Positions 17,301-23,701 of a DNA stretch of 64,000 nt are shown here, piece by piece. The stretch covers positions 62,001 to 126,000 of the forward strand of contig DASXUY010000026.1 in NCBI GenBank assembly GCA_036504535.1. The letters are read 5' to 3'. Source of the DNA: JARLGU01 sp036504535. Lineage in GTDB: Bacteria > Armatimonadota > Armatimonadia > Armatimonadales > Capsulimonadaceae. Under the pieces are notes generated by a model. That model was not told where the DNA came from. It worked only from the letters and a program-made list of their open reading frames with translations, and made no database searches. The position numbers and the translations under genes are program-made. Position 1 is the stretch's first letter; every line of letters begins with the position of its first letter.

Positions 17301-17675
17301 TTACGCTGCTTGTGCTAGCTCCCCATCGTCCATTTCGACGCCTTCGATCTTGAGCTCCCGGCCCGAGCGGATTTCTTGCATCGGCGCGCGGCAGTCGGGG
17401 CACGCGTACTCCATGACAATGTCGGGGCGGTATTCTTTGCCACACGGCTCGCAGTAGGCAATGAACGGGCTTTCGCGTATAACCAGTTTGGCGTTCTCTA
17501 GGAACGTCCCAATCTTCTGCCGCGAGAAGGCGGACCGCAGCAGATCCGGCTCGACACACGTAAACCCGCCGACGACCAAGCGAACAACACGCACGACGCG
17601 GTCCTGCGGCTGCGTTTTGTGCCACTCTTTGAGGCTCATCATCAGAGCCTTAGTCATATCAACTTCATGCGGCAT
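17301..17675 (-). CDS. HypA-like nickel metallochaperone, guanidine-hydrolase type (GhaA-like)
   Basis: 124 aa. C-terminal zinc site CEPC...CPDC (CEPCGKEYRP, YACPDCRAP) and the HypA helical core (VDMTKALMMSLKEW). HypA binds nickel through its N-terminal amine and His2. Here the gene encodes Met-Pro-His-Glu instead of Met-His-Glu; removal of Met before Pro by methionine aminopeptidase would put the histidine back at position 2. GAGG in the end of the adjacent palindromic repeat lies 6 bases before ATG 17675, so the repeat supplies the ribosome site. It lies 71 bases upstream of the hypB-like gene. Confidence 0.9.
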   Translation of the reverse strand: MPHEVDMTKALMMSLKEWHKTQPQDRVVRVVRLVVGGFTCVEPDLLRSAFSRQKIGTFLENAKLVIRESPFIAYCEPCGKEYRPDIVMEYACPDCRAPMQEIRSGRELKIEGVEMDDGELAQAA

Positions 17676-17680
17676 GGAAT

Positions 17681-17797
17681 ACCTCACCCACAGCCCCTCT
17701 CCTACGATAAGGAAACGGGAGTCAGAGAAGAGTTATCGCTCTATCCTATCTTGTTCCCCCTCTCCTTATCATAGGAGAGGGGGCTAGGGGGTGAGGT
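17681..17797. repeat. MITE-like palindromic element, copy 2
   Basis: 117 bp bounded by ACCTCAC and GTGAGGT, with the same two inner hairpins as copy 1 but in the opposite orientation. Its left end lies 5 bases from the hypA-like start codon and provides its Shine-Dalgarno sequence. Together the two copies flank the hypA-hypB pair. Confidence 0.85.
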
Positions 17798-17822
17798 CAT
17801 TACTCACTCTCGCTCGCTCACC

Positions 17823-18998
17823 CTACAAGGCCCAGGGTTCCGTTGCCGGCTCCGATTTGAGCCACGTTGGCCGCTTGCGCGGAAGATGGCCAGCGTGAAC
17901 CATGTTAGCGATGACATCGACGATCACTCGGGTGGCCATGAGCGATGTCATGTCGCTGATGTCGTAGCACGGTGCGACTTCGACCAGCTCCATGGCGCAG
18001 AGGTTGGTCTCTCGCGCGACACGCTGCACGATGCGGAGCGCCTCGCGGGGCGTAAAGCCGCCGGGTTCGGGCCATCCGGTGCCGGGGACGAACCCGGCGT
18101 CGATGCTGTCGATATCAAAGCTCAGGTAGACGGCCTCGGTGCCGTCGCTTGCGACTTCGATGGCCGCATCGAGCGCTTTATCAAGCCCCATATCCATGAT
18201 GTCAGTCATGGTCATGATGGTCGTGCCGCGCTCTCGGCAAACCTTCACACCGGCACGCGGCACCTGCCAGCCGCCGATGCCGAACTGCACCAGGTTCTTT
18301 GGCGGAGCATTCGGGATGTTGGTCGCATGGAACCACGGCGTGGTGTGCATGCGCTCGTCGAGGTCCTTCTCCTGCGTGTCGACGTGGCGGTCAATATGGA
18401 TGATGCCGATGTTACCGTCGACATGCGGAGCGACACCGCGGACACACGGATAGCCGATGGAGTGGTCGCCGCCGATCATGATGGGGAATGCCCCGCTACG
18501 AACGACGTGGGAGACGCCGCGGCTGATCTGGTCGAATGCCTTCTCGATGTTGGCTGGGATGACGAACACGTCGCCGAGGTCGCACATGGAGATCTGCTCA
18601 CGCAGGTCGATGCCAAGATCGAAGTAGTACGTGCCGTAGAGCGCCGAGATGCGGCGAACACCTTGGGGCCCAAAGCGCGTCCCCGCTCGGTAGGTGGTGC
18701 CAGTGTCCAGCGGGATGCCGAACACGGCGACATCGTACTCGCCAGCCTTGTGAACGTCCTCGACGTAAGGCGCCTTCAGGAACGTGTTGATGCCTGCGAA
18801 GTGCGGAAGCTCTCCGCGCGAGAACGTCGGGATCGTGCGGTCTTCGATGCTTGGCGCGGCTTCGAGGCCAAGTTCGATCCCGCGCTGCCACTCGCGGTTC
18901 CATCCGTTGTCAGACAGCTGCGCCTCAAGACGAAGCGCCTCGGCGGCCTGCGGGCCGGATTTCTCTCCGGTGCCAAATCGTGTGGTGTCTTCAGCCAA
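17823..18998 (-). CDS. gdmH: ureohydrolase, probable Ni-dependent guanidine hydrolase
   Basis: 391 aa. It has the metal ligands of the arginase/agmatinase fold: H179 (GGDHS), D203, H205 and D207 (HIDRHVDTQ) and D295/D297 (LSFDIDSID). It differs from agmatinases in a long N-terminal extension (1-85), the DRHVDTQEKDLDERMHTTPW block and TGWPEPGG, with tryptophan W309 near the active site. Length and context (hypA-like, hypB-like, ABC importer) match the Synechocystis guanidine hydrolase, which splits guanidine to urea and ammonia. The start is TTG 18998: GAGGAG lies 6 bases upstream; an in-frame upstream start (19058) falls inside the leader hairpin. It is the first gene of the island, read from a strong promoter. 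Agmatinase or guanidinobutyrase activity is the alternative. Confidence 0.85.
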   Translation of the reverse strand: MAEDTTRFGTGEKSGPQAAEALRLEAQLSDNGWNREWQRGIELGLEAAPSIEDRTIPTFSRGELPHFAGINTFLKAPYVEDVHKAGEYDVAVFGIPLDTGTTYRAGTRFGPQGVRRISALYGTYYFDLGIDLREQISMCDLGDVFVIPANIEKAFDQISRGVSHVVRSGAFPIMIGGDHSIGYPCVRGVAPHVDGNIGIIHIDRHVDTQEKDLDERMHTTPWFHATNIPNAPPKNLVQFGIGGWQVPRAGVKVCRERGTTIMTMTDIMDMGLDKALDAAIEVASDGTEAVYLSFDIDSIDAGFVPGTGWPEPGGFTPREALRIVQRVARETNLCAMELVEVAPCYDISDMTSLMATRVIVDVIANMVHAGHLPRKRPTWLKSEPATEPWAL

Positions 18999-19147
18999 CG
19001 TTTTCTCCTCATCAGGCTCAGCCGTACGCCCAGCCACAGATGGCAGACGTACGGACACAGCGTGTCGATGTCAAAAATCGGAAGCTCCGTCTTGGAGGGT
19101 ACTTCAACGCGACGGTTGCGTCTCGAGAGGTATCTCAGCGGCGAGAT
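18999..19147 (-). promoter_or_regulatory. structured 5' leader of the gdmH operon, class unknown
   Basis: About 150 transcribed bases precede the TTG start. On the minus strand I see a nested hairpin with CCGTACG/CGTACGG outside (19022-19028 with 19048-19054) and GCCA-TCTG-TGGC inside (19033-19044), plus two weaker stems further 5' (CTCC-GGAG, ACGC-GCGT). The outer stem ends about 13 bases before the GAGGAG ribosome site, so it could affect translation. I did not find the conserved elements of guanidine-I, -II or -III riboswitches. Confidence 0.5.
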
Positions 19148-19153
19148 GTGCCT

Positions 19154-19182
19154 AGTATACCGGAGCTCGTATAGGCTGTCAA
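19154..19182 (-). promoter_or_regulatory. strong sigma70 promoter of the guanidine island
   Basis: On the minus strand TTGACA (19177-19182) and TATACT (19154-19159) are separated by exactly 17 bases. This is the best promoter match in the window, and it points into gdmH and the eight genes after it. The start point should be near 19147. Confidence 0.85.
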
Positions 19183-19271
19183 TAGGCCGCTGCTAAATTA
19201 TCGGCCACAATGACGAAAATATTGTAACTTTTTATTTATACGACTGTTTTCGCCATATAAATGGTAAAATA

Positions 19272-19286
19272 TGACGAAATACGTCA
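19272..19286. promoter_or_regulatory. probable operator, TGACG-N5-CGTCA
   Basis: A perfect 5-bp inverted repeat, TGACG AAATA CGTCA, lies about 20 bases before the Lrp-type regulator start. A second TGACG half-site with AT-rich flank occurs at 19211-19215. The 15-bp symmetric AT-centred shape is typical of Lrp/AsnC sites. Confidence 0.5.
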
Positions 19287-19304
19287 CAAAGGATACTGCC
19301 GACA

Positions 19305-19784
19305 TTGATTACTCTGGACGATCTGGACCGAAAAATCATCGCGGAACTGCAGCAGGACGCTCGCCGCACTAACGCCGATGTGGCCAGGGCTGTCGGTAGC
19401 AGCGAGCCGACAGTGCGGCGTCGCGTCGACCGCTTGGTGTCGTCGGGCGCGATCAAGATAGTCGCCGTCGCCACCCCGCTCGATCTCGGATACCCCATCG
19501 TCGCCATTCTAGGCCTCCAGATCGACCACAGCGAACTGGACTCCGTGGAAGCGGCGTTAAGCGAGATGACAGAAATCCACTTCGCGGGTGTGACGCTGGG
19601 TACATTCGATGTCGTCGCGGAAGCATGGTTCCAGAACAATGCCGAACTGCTCGCATTCCTCCACGGTCGCCTCAGCAAGATCCCCGGTATCCACCGCATA
19701 GAGTCTCTTCAAGTTGTGAAGATGGTCAAATACGCATACGACTGGGGCCAACAGACGCCCACTCCATCGAGCATTGGTGCATAG
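19305..19784 (+). CDS. Lrp/AsnC-family transcriptional regulator
   Basis: 159 aa. Residues 1-60 are an AsnC-type helix-turn-helix (LDDLDRKIIAELQQDARRTNADVARAVGSSEPTVRRRVDRLVSSG), and 70-150 a RAM-type ligand/oligomerisation domain (VAILGLQIDHSELDSVEAALSEM). The start is TTG 19305, with AAAGGA 11 bases upstream. It is divergent from gdmH, and the shared 160-bp region has both the gdmH promoter and a TGACG palindrome. It is therefore a good candidate controller of the guanidine island and of itself. Its ligand is unknown. Confidence 0.9.
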   Translation: MITLDDLDRKIIAELQQDARRTNADVARAVGSSEPTVRRRVDRLVSSGAIKIVAVATPLDLGYPIVAILGLQIDHSELDSVEAALSEMTEIHFAGVTLGTFDVVAEAWFQNNAELLAFLHGRLSKIPGIHRIESLQVVKMVKYAYDWGQQTPTPSSIGA

Positions 19785-20173
19785 TCTGCGTAGCAACGCG
19801 CCGCCCCCGTGAATATTCAGGGTGAATACGCACTTTTATTCACTATTCACACTTCAAGATTTTCGTGATTGTCACCAATGATTTCTCGCGATATTTAATG
19901 ATTCATCTTATTCAATCTGGTGAATATCTGAATATTGCGCTACTCATACTCAGCCAGGGCCCGCGCGCCACTCCGTTGTTTTACGTGTTATTAAGTTGTT
20001 AAGGTACTCCAATTCGTTTCTAGTAATATTATATCACATATCACTTATTTTACAAACACAAGTTCGTAAAATATCAATAATATAAATCCACAAGCGTAAG
20101 TGATTGGATTAGCCATTGATGCAGGTGTTTTGTGCCTCTCCGGCGAAACGTGCGGAGAAGGAATCCCCCGATT
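19785..20173. other. AT-rich intergenic region
   Basis: 389 bp. Just after the Lrp-type gene are repeated GTGAATA and TATTCAC words (19809-19850) that can pair and may end its transcript. The rest is AT-rich (about 20020-20110), with no supported gene, and presumably holds the promoter of the WD40 gene. Confidence 0.4.
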
Positions 20174-22072
20174 ATGTGCCGGCTCGCTTATGCCACTCTT
20201 CTTCCCCTTTGCTTTGTCGCGTCTAGCGTTTCAACGTTCGCGAAACCGCTCGTTGCCCCTGTCCGATTGACGCCAGCGCTCGTTCAAGGAAGTCGCGCCA
20301 CTAACACGAGGCAAATCGATGATTGGGAGCTGAGGGAGAAGGTATTCGGCCTGGCAAACAGCCCCGATAAGAGGTACGTCGCGATTGTGAGCAGCGATCC
20401 CAGAGCGAGTGAACTCAATGCGACCGAGAAGTCGGCAGAAGTTTCGGGACGAGTATTGATATGGGACAGGCAGGCGAAGCGTATTGCAGTAACCATCGAC
20501 CAAAGCGAAGCTGGTCGCCTTAACGGAGCAAGTTGCGTTGCGTTCAGCTCTGATGGCAAGTTTGTAGCCACGGGATCAGCGGGTGGCGGCTTGATGACTT
20601 GGGACGCAAAGACGGGCGCACTAATACGCCGGTATAGCCAGGTCTATGCGGAGAAGCATCACTCAACAGAATCTGCTCGCGCAGGTCATCTGGCTCAGCC
20701 CGGACTGACACTGGGCGTCCTCATCAGCCCGGACAGTTCGCGCGTGATAAGTCTCGGAGGCGACGGCAGCCTTCGCGTCTGGCGCTGCGCCGACGGTGTT
20801 ATGGAGCGAGTCCTACGCGGAGACAACAACCCCGCAGCCGTATTCAGTAAAGACGGCAAATCGCTATTCGTATCGTTCGGCGCCGTTATTGACGAACTAG
20901 AATGGCCAAGTTGCCGGGTTTTTCGTCACATTACCGGCCACGATGGTCGGGTCATCACACTGTCGCGCCCAGACTCTGGGCCGGACATTCTGAGCGCAGC
21001 TACCGACGGCACAATCAAACGCTGGGACACACAGCGTTGCGTCGAACGCTGGACGCATGGTGCACTCTCCGAAGGCGCCGTGTCACGAAATGGCAACCTT
21101 ATCGCTTACAGCCTCGGGGACGCGATAATACGATTGGCGGACGGTCGAACAGGCAAACCGCGTGGCGAACTTCGTGGCTTTGAGTCGCACCTCCAGACCC
21201 AGAATCAATTTGGGCCATTCCGGTCGATCGCGGTGTCGCCAGACGGTAAATTTGTTATCGCATCATCGTTTACGGCCCGTCACATGACAACCGGTCTCGA
21301 GTATGGTTCGGCCCAGTTTGCATTGTATCTGTGGGATACATCGAGGCGAAGGCTTCTTAAAGCGTGGTCTAGCAACAATGTGATCGCGGTAGCATTTAAC
21401 CGTGCCGGAAACCGCGTTCTTGAATTTCCGTATTATGACTCGGACATGCCGCAGGTCATCCGAGTCAGGTCGGTGCCAAGTGGCAGACTTATATCGTCTC
21501 AGGTCGTCGCCGACGATGAAGTTTGCCGTACCACCGATTGGTCAAACGTTTCTGATCTCGACACTGCGGACCGGTTGAGTTTTGCCGCAGTTGTGTTTGG
21601 CAAAGCGCCGGGGGTTACGCAACTAGTCACTATGGATGAAAGTGCCCACATCCGTTCAAGCTGGCCCTTAGGGAAGCAGATGAGCGCGAGCTGGCGACTT
21701 TTGGCAGCCACCGCAATCGGACCTGCCGCTGTCATTGCTAGCGACAGGGAACTTGGATTCTGGCACATAGGATCGCGGCGACACATTCGGCTGCCTGGTA
21801 TCGAGAGGCCAGAATCTGCGGGATCTGTCGCGATCAGCCCAAACGGCAAGAGCATCGCGTGCGTCTCGCCCAAGCAAGGCGTAGCGCTGGTTTGGAAGAC
21901 GGCGGATTCGCGGGAGCCGATTAAGCTGCAGCTTCCCCGCACCACCCGTGACGCTGGTGCTGAAGCGGAAGAAAACCTTTGCAAGCTGATGTTCAGCGAT
22001 GACGGCTCGCGGTTGTTCGCGGTGACCGACGAGGGTGTGTTTGTGTGGGATCTAGGGTCGGGGCGTGGCTAG
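20174..22072 (+). CDS. secreted WD40-repeat protein
   Basis: 632 aa. A signal peptide (MCRLAYATLLPLCFVASSVS, cleavage after FAKP) is followed by WD40-type blades along the whole length, seen as repeated SPDSSRVISLGGDGSLRVW, FSSDGKFVATGSAGGGLMTWD, VSPDGKFVIASS and ISPNGKSIACVSPKQGVALVWK units. It probably forms one or two beta-propellers outside the cytoplasm and binds a protein partner; no enzyme domain is visible. ATG 20174 is preferred to GTG 20132 because it begins the signal peptide and GGAGAAGGA lies upstream. It is followed by two strong hairpins. Confidence 0.82.
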   Translation: MCRLAYATLLPLCFVASSVSTFAKPLVAPVRLTPALVQGSRATNTRQIDDWELREKVFGLANSPDKRYVAIVSSDPRASELNATEKSAEVSGRVLIWDRQAKRIAVTIDQSEAGRLNGASCVAFSSDGKFVATGSAGGGLMTWDAKTGALIRRYSQVYAEKHHSTESARAGHLAQPGLTLGVLISPDSSRVISLGGDGSLRVWRCADGVMERVLRGDNNPAAVFSKDGKSLFVSFGAVIDELEWPSCRVFRHITGHDGRVITLSRPDSGPDILSAATDGTIKRWDTQRCVERWTHGALSEGAVSRNGNLIAYSLGDAIIRLADGRTGKPRGELRGFESHLQTQNQFGPFRSIAVSPDGKFVIASSFTARHMTTGLEYGSAQFALYLWDTSRRRLLKAWSSNNVIAVAFNRAGNRVLEFPYYDSDMPQVIRVRSVPSGRLISSQVVADDEVCRTTDWSNVSDLDTADRLSFAAVVFGKAPGVTQLVTMDESAHIRSSWPLGKQMSASWRLLAATAIGPAAVIASDRELGFWHIGSRRHIRLPGIERPESAGSVAISPNGKSIACVSPKQGVALVWKTADSREPIKLQLPRTTRDAGAEAEENLCKLMFSDDGSRLFAVTDEGVFVWDLGSGRG

Positions 22073-22121
22073 CAGTGCGCCGCGCAGTGGATTCCGTTGG
22101 CTTATAGAGCCCCATCCGTCA

Positions 22122-22172
22122 GTCTGGCGCAAGAAGTCTTGCGCCAGACCGACACCTTCCCGCAGCGGGAAG
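22122..22172 (+). terminator. tandem hairpins after the WD40 gene
   Basis: GTCTGGCGCAAG (22122-22133) pairs perfectly with CTTGCGCCAGAC (22138-22149), followed by CTTCCCG-CAG-CGGGAAG (22156-22172). There is no T tract, so this may be a processed 3' end or a mobile palindrome and not a simple intrinsic terminator. Confidence 0.5.
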
Positions 22173-22265
22173 GAAACTTGTGCGTTGCCTACCCTGACCT
22201 TTATTGGCATTGAGCGGAGTAGACATATTCGGTCGCCACCCCGAATCCTGAATGGATCTGCCGCC

Positions 22266-22319
22266 AAGCTGGCTGGCACCAGGATAAACGACTCGGACAT
22301 CATGGTGCCAGCACAGCTT
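22266..22319 (-). terminator. inverted repeat at the end of the small secreted-protein gene
   Basis: AAGCTGGCTGGCACCA (22266-22281) and TGGTGCCAGCACAGCTT (22303-22319) pair over about 15 positions with one mismatch and one bulge. They enclose the region just beyond the stop codon of the minus-strand gene. No T tract. Confidence 0.4.
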
Positions 22320-22842
22320 GCTGGGGTGCTTTAATGTTTCGGCCCCCCAGACACAAGAAGCAGTTGATGAATGTCCTTCGCAGCTTATCACGCAACGCGG
22401 GTTGGATTGTGATCGGGATCGAGTCAAACTCCCCGTTGCCGCCCCTGTCCATGTATATTTCGTGAATAACTCTCCCGTGAACATCGCGAAACTGGAAGCC
22501 CCAACGGCAGTCGAAGCCCCCAGCGGCACGGGGCTCCATTGCGTCAGCCTTCTGAAATTCAGCACCCGATTTGGAATCAACTCCGTCGCCAGTAATCACA
22601 AGGCTAAAGTCGCATGATTTTCGAATATCTTCGGGCTTTATGGCAACAAACGTCAAAATCGATTCTTCAACGTACAATACGGTCAGACTATGGGCAGTGC
22701 CATAAGCAACATCTTTACCGAGCTGTTCTTGAAGCGCATGCAGCTGTTTGACTGCGTCATCCGAAGGCTTCGCCAAGGCTGGGGATGTCGCGGATAGTGC
22801 CAGCGATACAAAGGCAATCAGTATGATAAAGTGAATTTTCAT
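22300..22842 (-). CDS. small secreted protein of unknown function
   Basis: 180 aa. It has a clear signal peptide (MKIHFIILIAFVSLALSATSPALA, cleavage near residue 24). The mature part has two cysteine pairs (CDF, CRW, CFLC) and no motif I recognise. The sequence DRGGNGEFDSIPI suggests a small beta-rich fold. ATG 22842 has GAGG 5-6 bases upstream. It is convergent with the WD40 gene. It could be a periplasmic or surface protein; I assign no function. Confidence 0.65.
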   Translation of the reverse strand: MKIHFIILIAFVSLALSATSPALAKPSDDAVKQLHALQEQLGKDVAYGTAHSLTVLYVEESILTFVAIKPEDIRKSCDFSLVITGDGVDSKSGAEFQKADAMEPRAAGGFDCRWGFQFRDVHGRVIHEIYMDRGGNGEFDSIPITIQPALRDKLRRTFINCFLCLGGRNIKAPQQAVLAP

Positions 22843-22979
22843 CGTGACCTCTTTCGGGAGTTCGTATAAAGAATGTGAGGGCAGCTTGTGCCAGGCGCTT
22901 CAATGGCAATGCGGGATTCAGGAGGCAACGGCGGTCCGCCCAGTATCTGCGGGTATGGACGGGCTTCATTGCCTAGCTG

Positions 22980-23306
22980 TTACGAGTCAAGAACAAGGAT
23001 AGCGTCAGAAAACTCACCACGGTCGAGAACTGACTGAAGTGAAGGCGCAAGTGGGGCTAGATACTCGAGCGTAACCATACGAGGGTTAAGGACGACCAGA
23101 CGTATTGTTCGTTTGGCAAAGTTCTGCTGGTGTCGTAGGTTCTTATCGACGGTAACGAAGACTTCGAAAGCCGCATTTTCAGCTGCGGCGAGTAGTACAC
23201 CGTTTGACAATGCTCCCCACCCCATGTCGAGGGTGTGGACAACATCGTGACCTCTAATATGTTCGCGAAACCGGATGTCAACACAATTGTCCAGGAGGAC
23301 GCGCAT
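22980..23306 (-). CDS. DUF5615 PIN-like toxin of a type II toxin-antitoxin pair
   Basis: 108 aa. It has the family's N-terminus MRVLLDNCVDIRFREHIRGHDVVHTLDMGWG and the FVTVDKNLRHQQNF block that supply the acidic residues of a PIN-like nuclease site. Such proteins are predicted RNases. ATG 23306 overlaps the antitoxin stop as TAATG, so translation is coupled. A longer open frame upstream is antitoxin coding sequence and is rejected. Confidence 0.85.
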   Translation of the reverse strand: MRVLLDNCVDIRFREHIRGHDVVHTLDMGWGALSNGVLLAAAENAAFEVFVTVDKNLRHQQNFAKRTIRLVVLNPRMVTLEYLAPLAPSLQSVLDRGEFSDAILVLDS

Positions 23307-23545
23307 TACGCAGCCGCCTCTAGGCCAAGATAATCGCGTGATAGCTCCTGCTCCCAACGAATGACAGCCTCAGCCTGCTGGCGGGTCACGTTTGGGAAAC
23401 CAGCGAGAAAGTCGTCGACCGATTTGCCGCTGTAGAGAGTATCGAGAAGCGCCTGCACGGGCACACGAGTGCCGTCGAACCGAATCACACCGCTCAGCGT
23501 GTCTTGGCTGCTTGTAAGTACGCCTGCTAATTGCTTCGGTATCAT
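23306..23545 (-). CDS. DUF433 antitoxin
   Basis: 79 aa. It has the DUF433 pattern GVIRFDGTRVPVQALLDTLYSGKSVDDFLAGFPNVTRQQAEAVIRW, a helix-turn-helix-like domain that commonly precedes DUF5615 toxins. It should bind and neutralise the toxin and repress the pair. ATG 23545 has GGAG 8 bases upstream, which decides the start over longer frames. Confidence 0.88.
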   Translation of the reverse strand: MIPKQLAGVLTSSQDTLSGVIRFDGTRVPVQALLDTLYSGKSVDDFLAGFPNVTRQQAEAVIRWEQELSRDYLGLEAAA

Positions 23546-23701
23546 CGTTACGTCTCCCCAGATTATATACCCCATCGCATCATCGGAAGCACCGCAAATT
23601 CCAAGCACGCGCACAACGTCAAACCTCCGTCTGCGGCGACATATTGATTGCCCGCGCGGCATCGGAGCGCCTCGTTTATCACCCCGTCCTCGCTACCCCG
23701 C

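Noticed and set aside
16430..17797. CRISPR array or insertion sequence
   Set aside because: Only two copies, in opposite orientation and without spacers or a transposase frame.
17823..18998. Ordinary agmatinase or arginase
   Set aside because: The N-terminal extension, DRHVDTQ block, TGWPEPGG, and the HypA/HypB and importer neighbours fit guanidine hydrolase better. It is kept as an alternative in the feature entry.
18999..19147. TPP riboswitch in the guanidine operon leader
   Set aside because: A GCTGAGA word is present, but the other conserved parts of the TPP aptamer are not.
18999..19147. Guanidine-I (ykkC), -II or -III riboswitch
   Set aside because: The conserved words and loop motifs of these classes are not found on reading the leader; a model search should confirm this.
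17886..19196. 436-aa open frame on the plus strand over the ureohydrolase gene
   Set aside because: It is the antisense shadow of the ureohydrolase, with no ribosome site and Asp/Val/Arg-rich composition typical of a reversed GC-rich gene.
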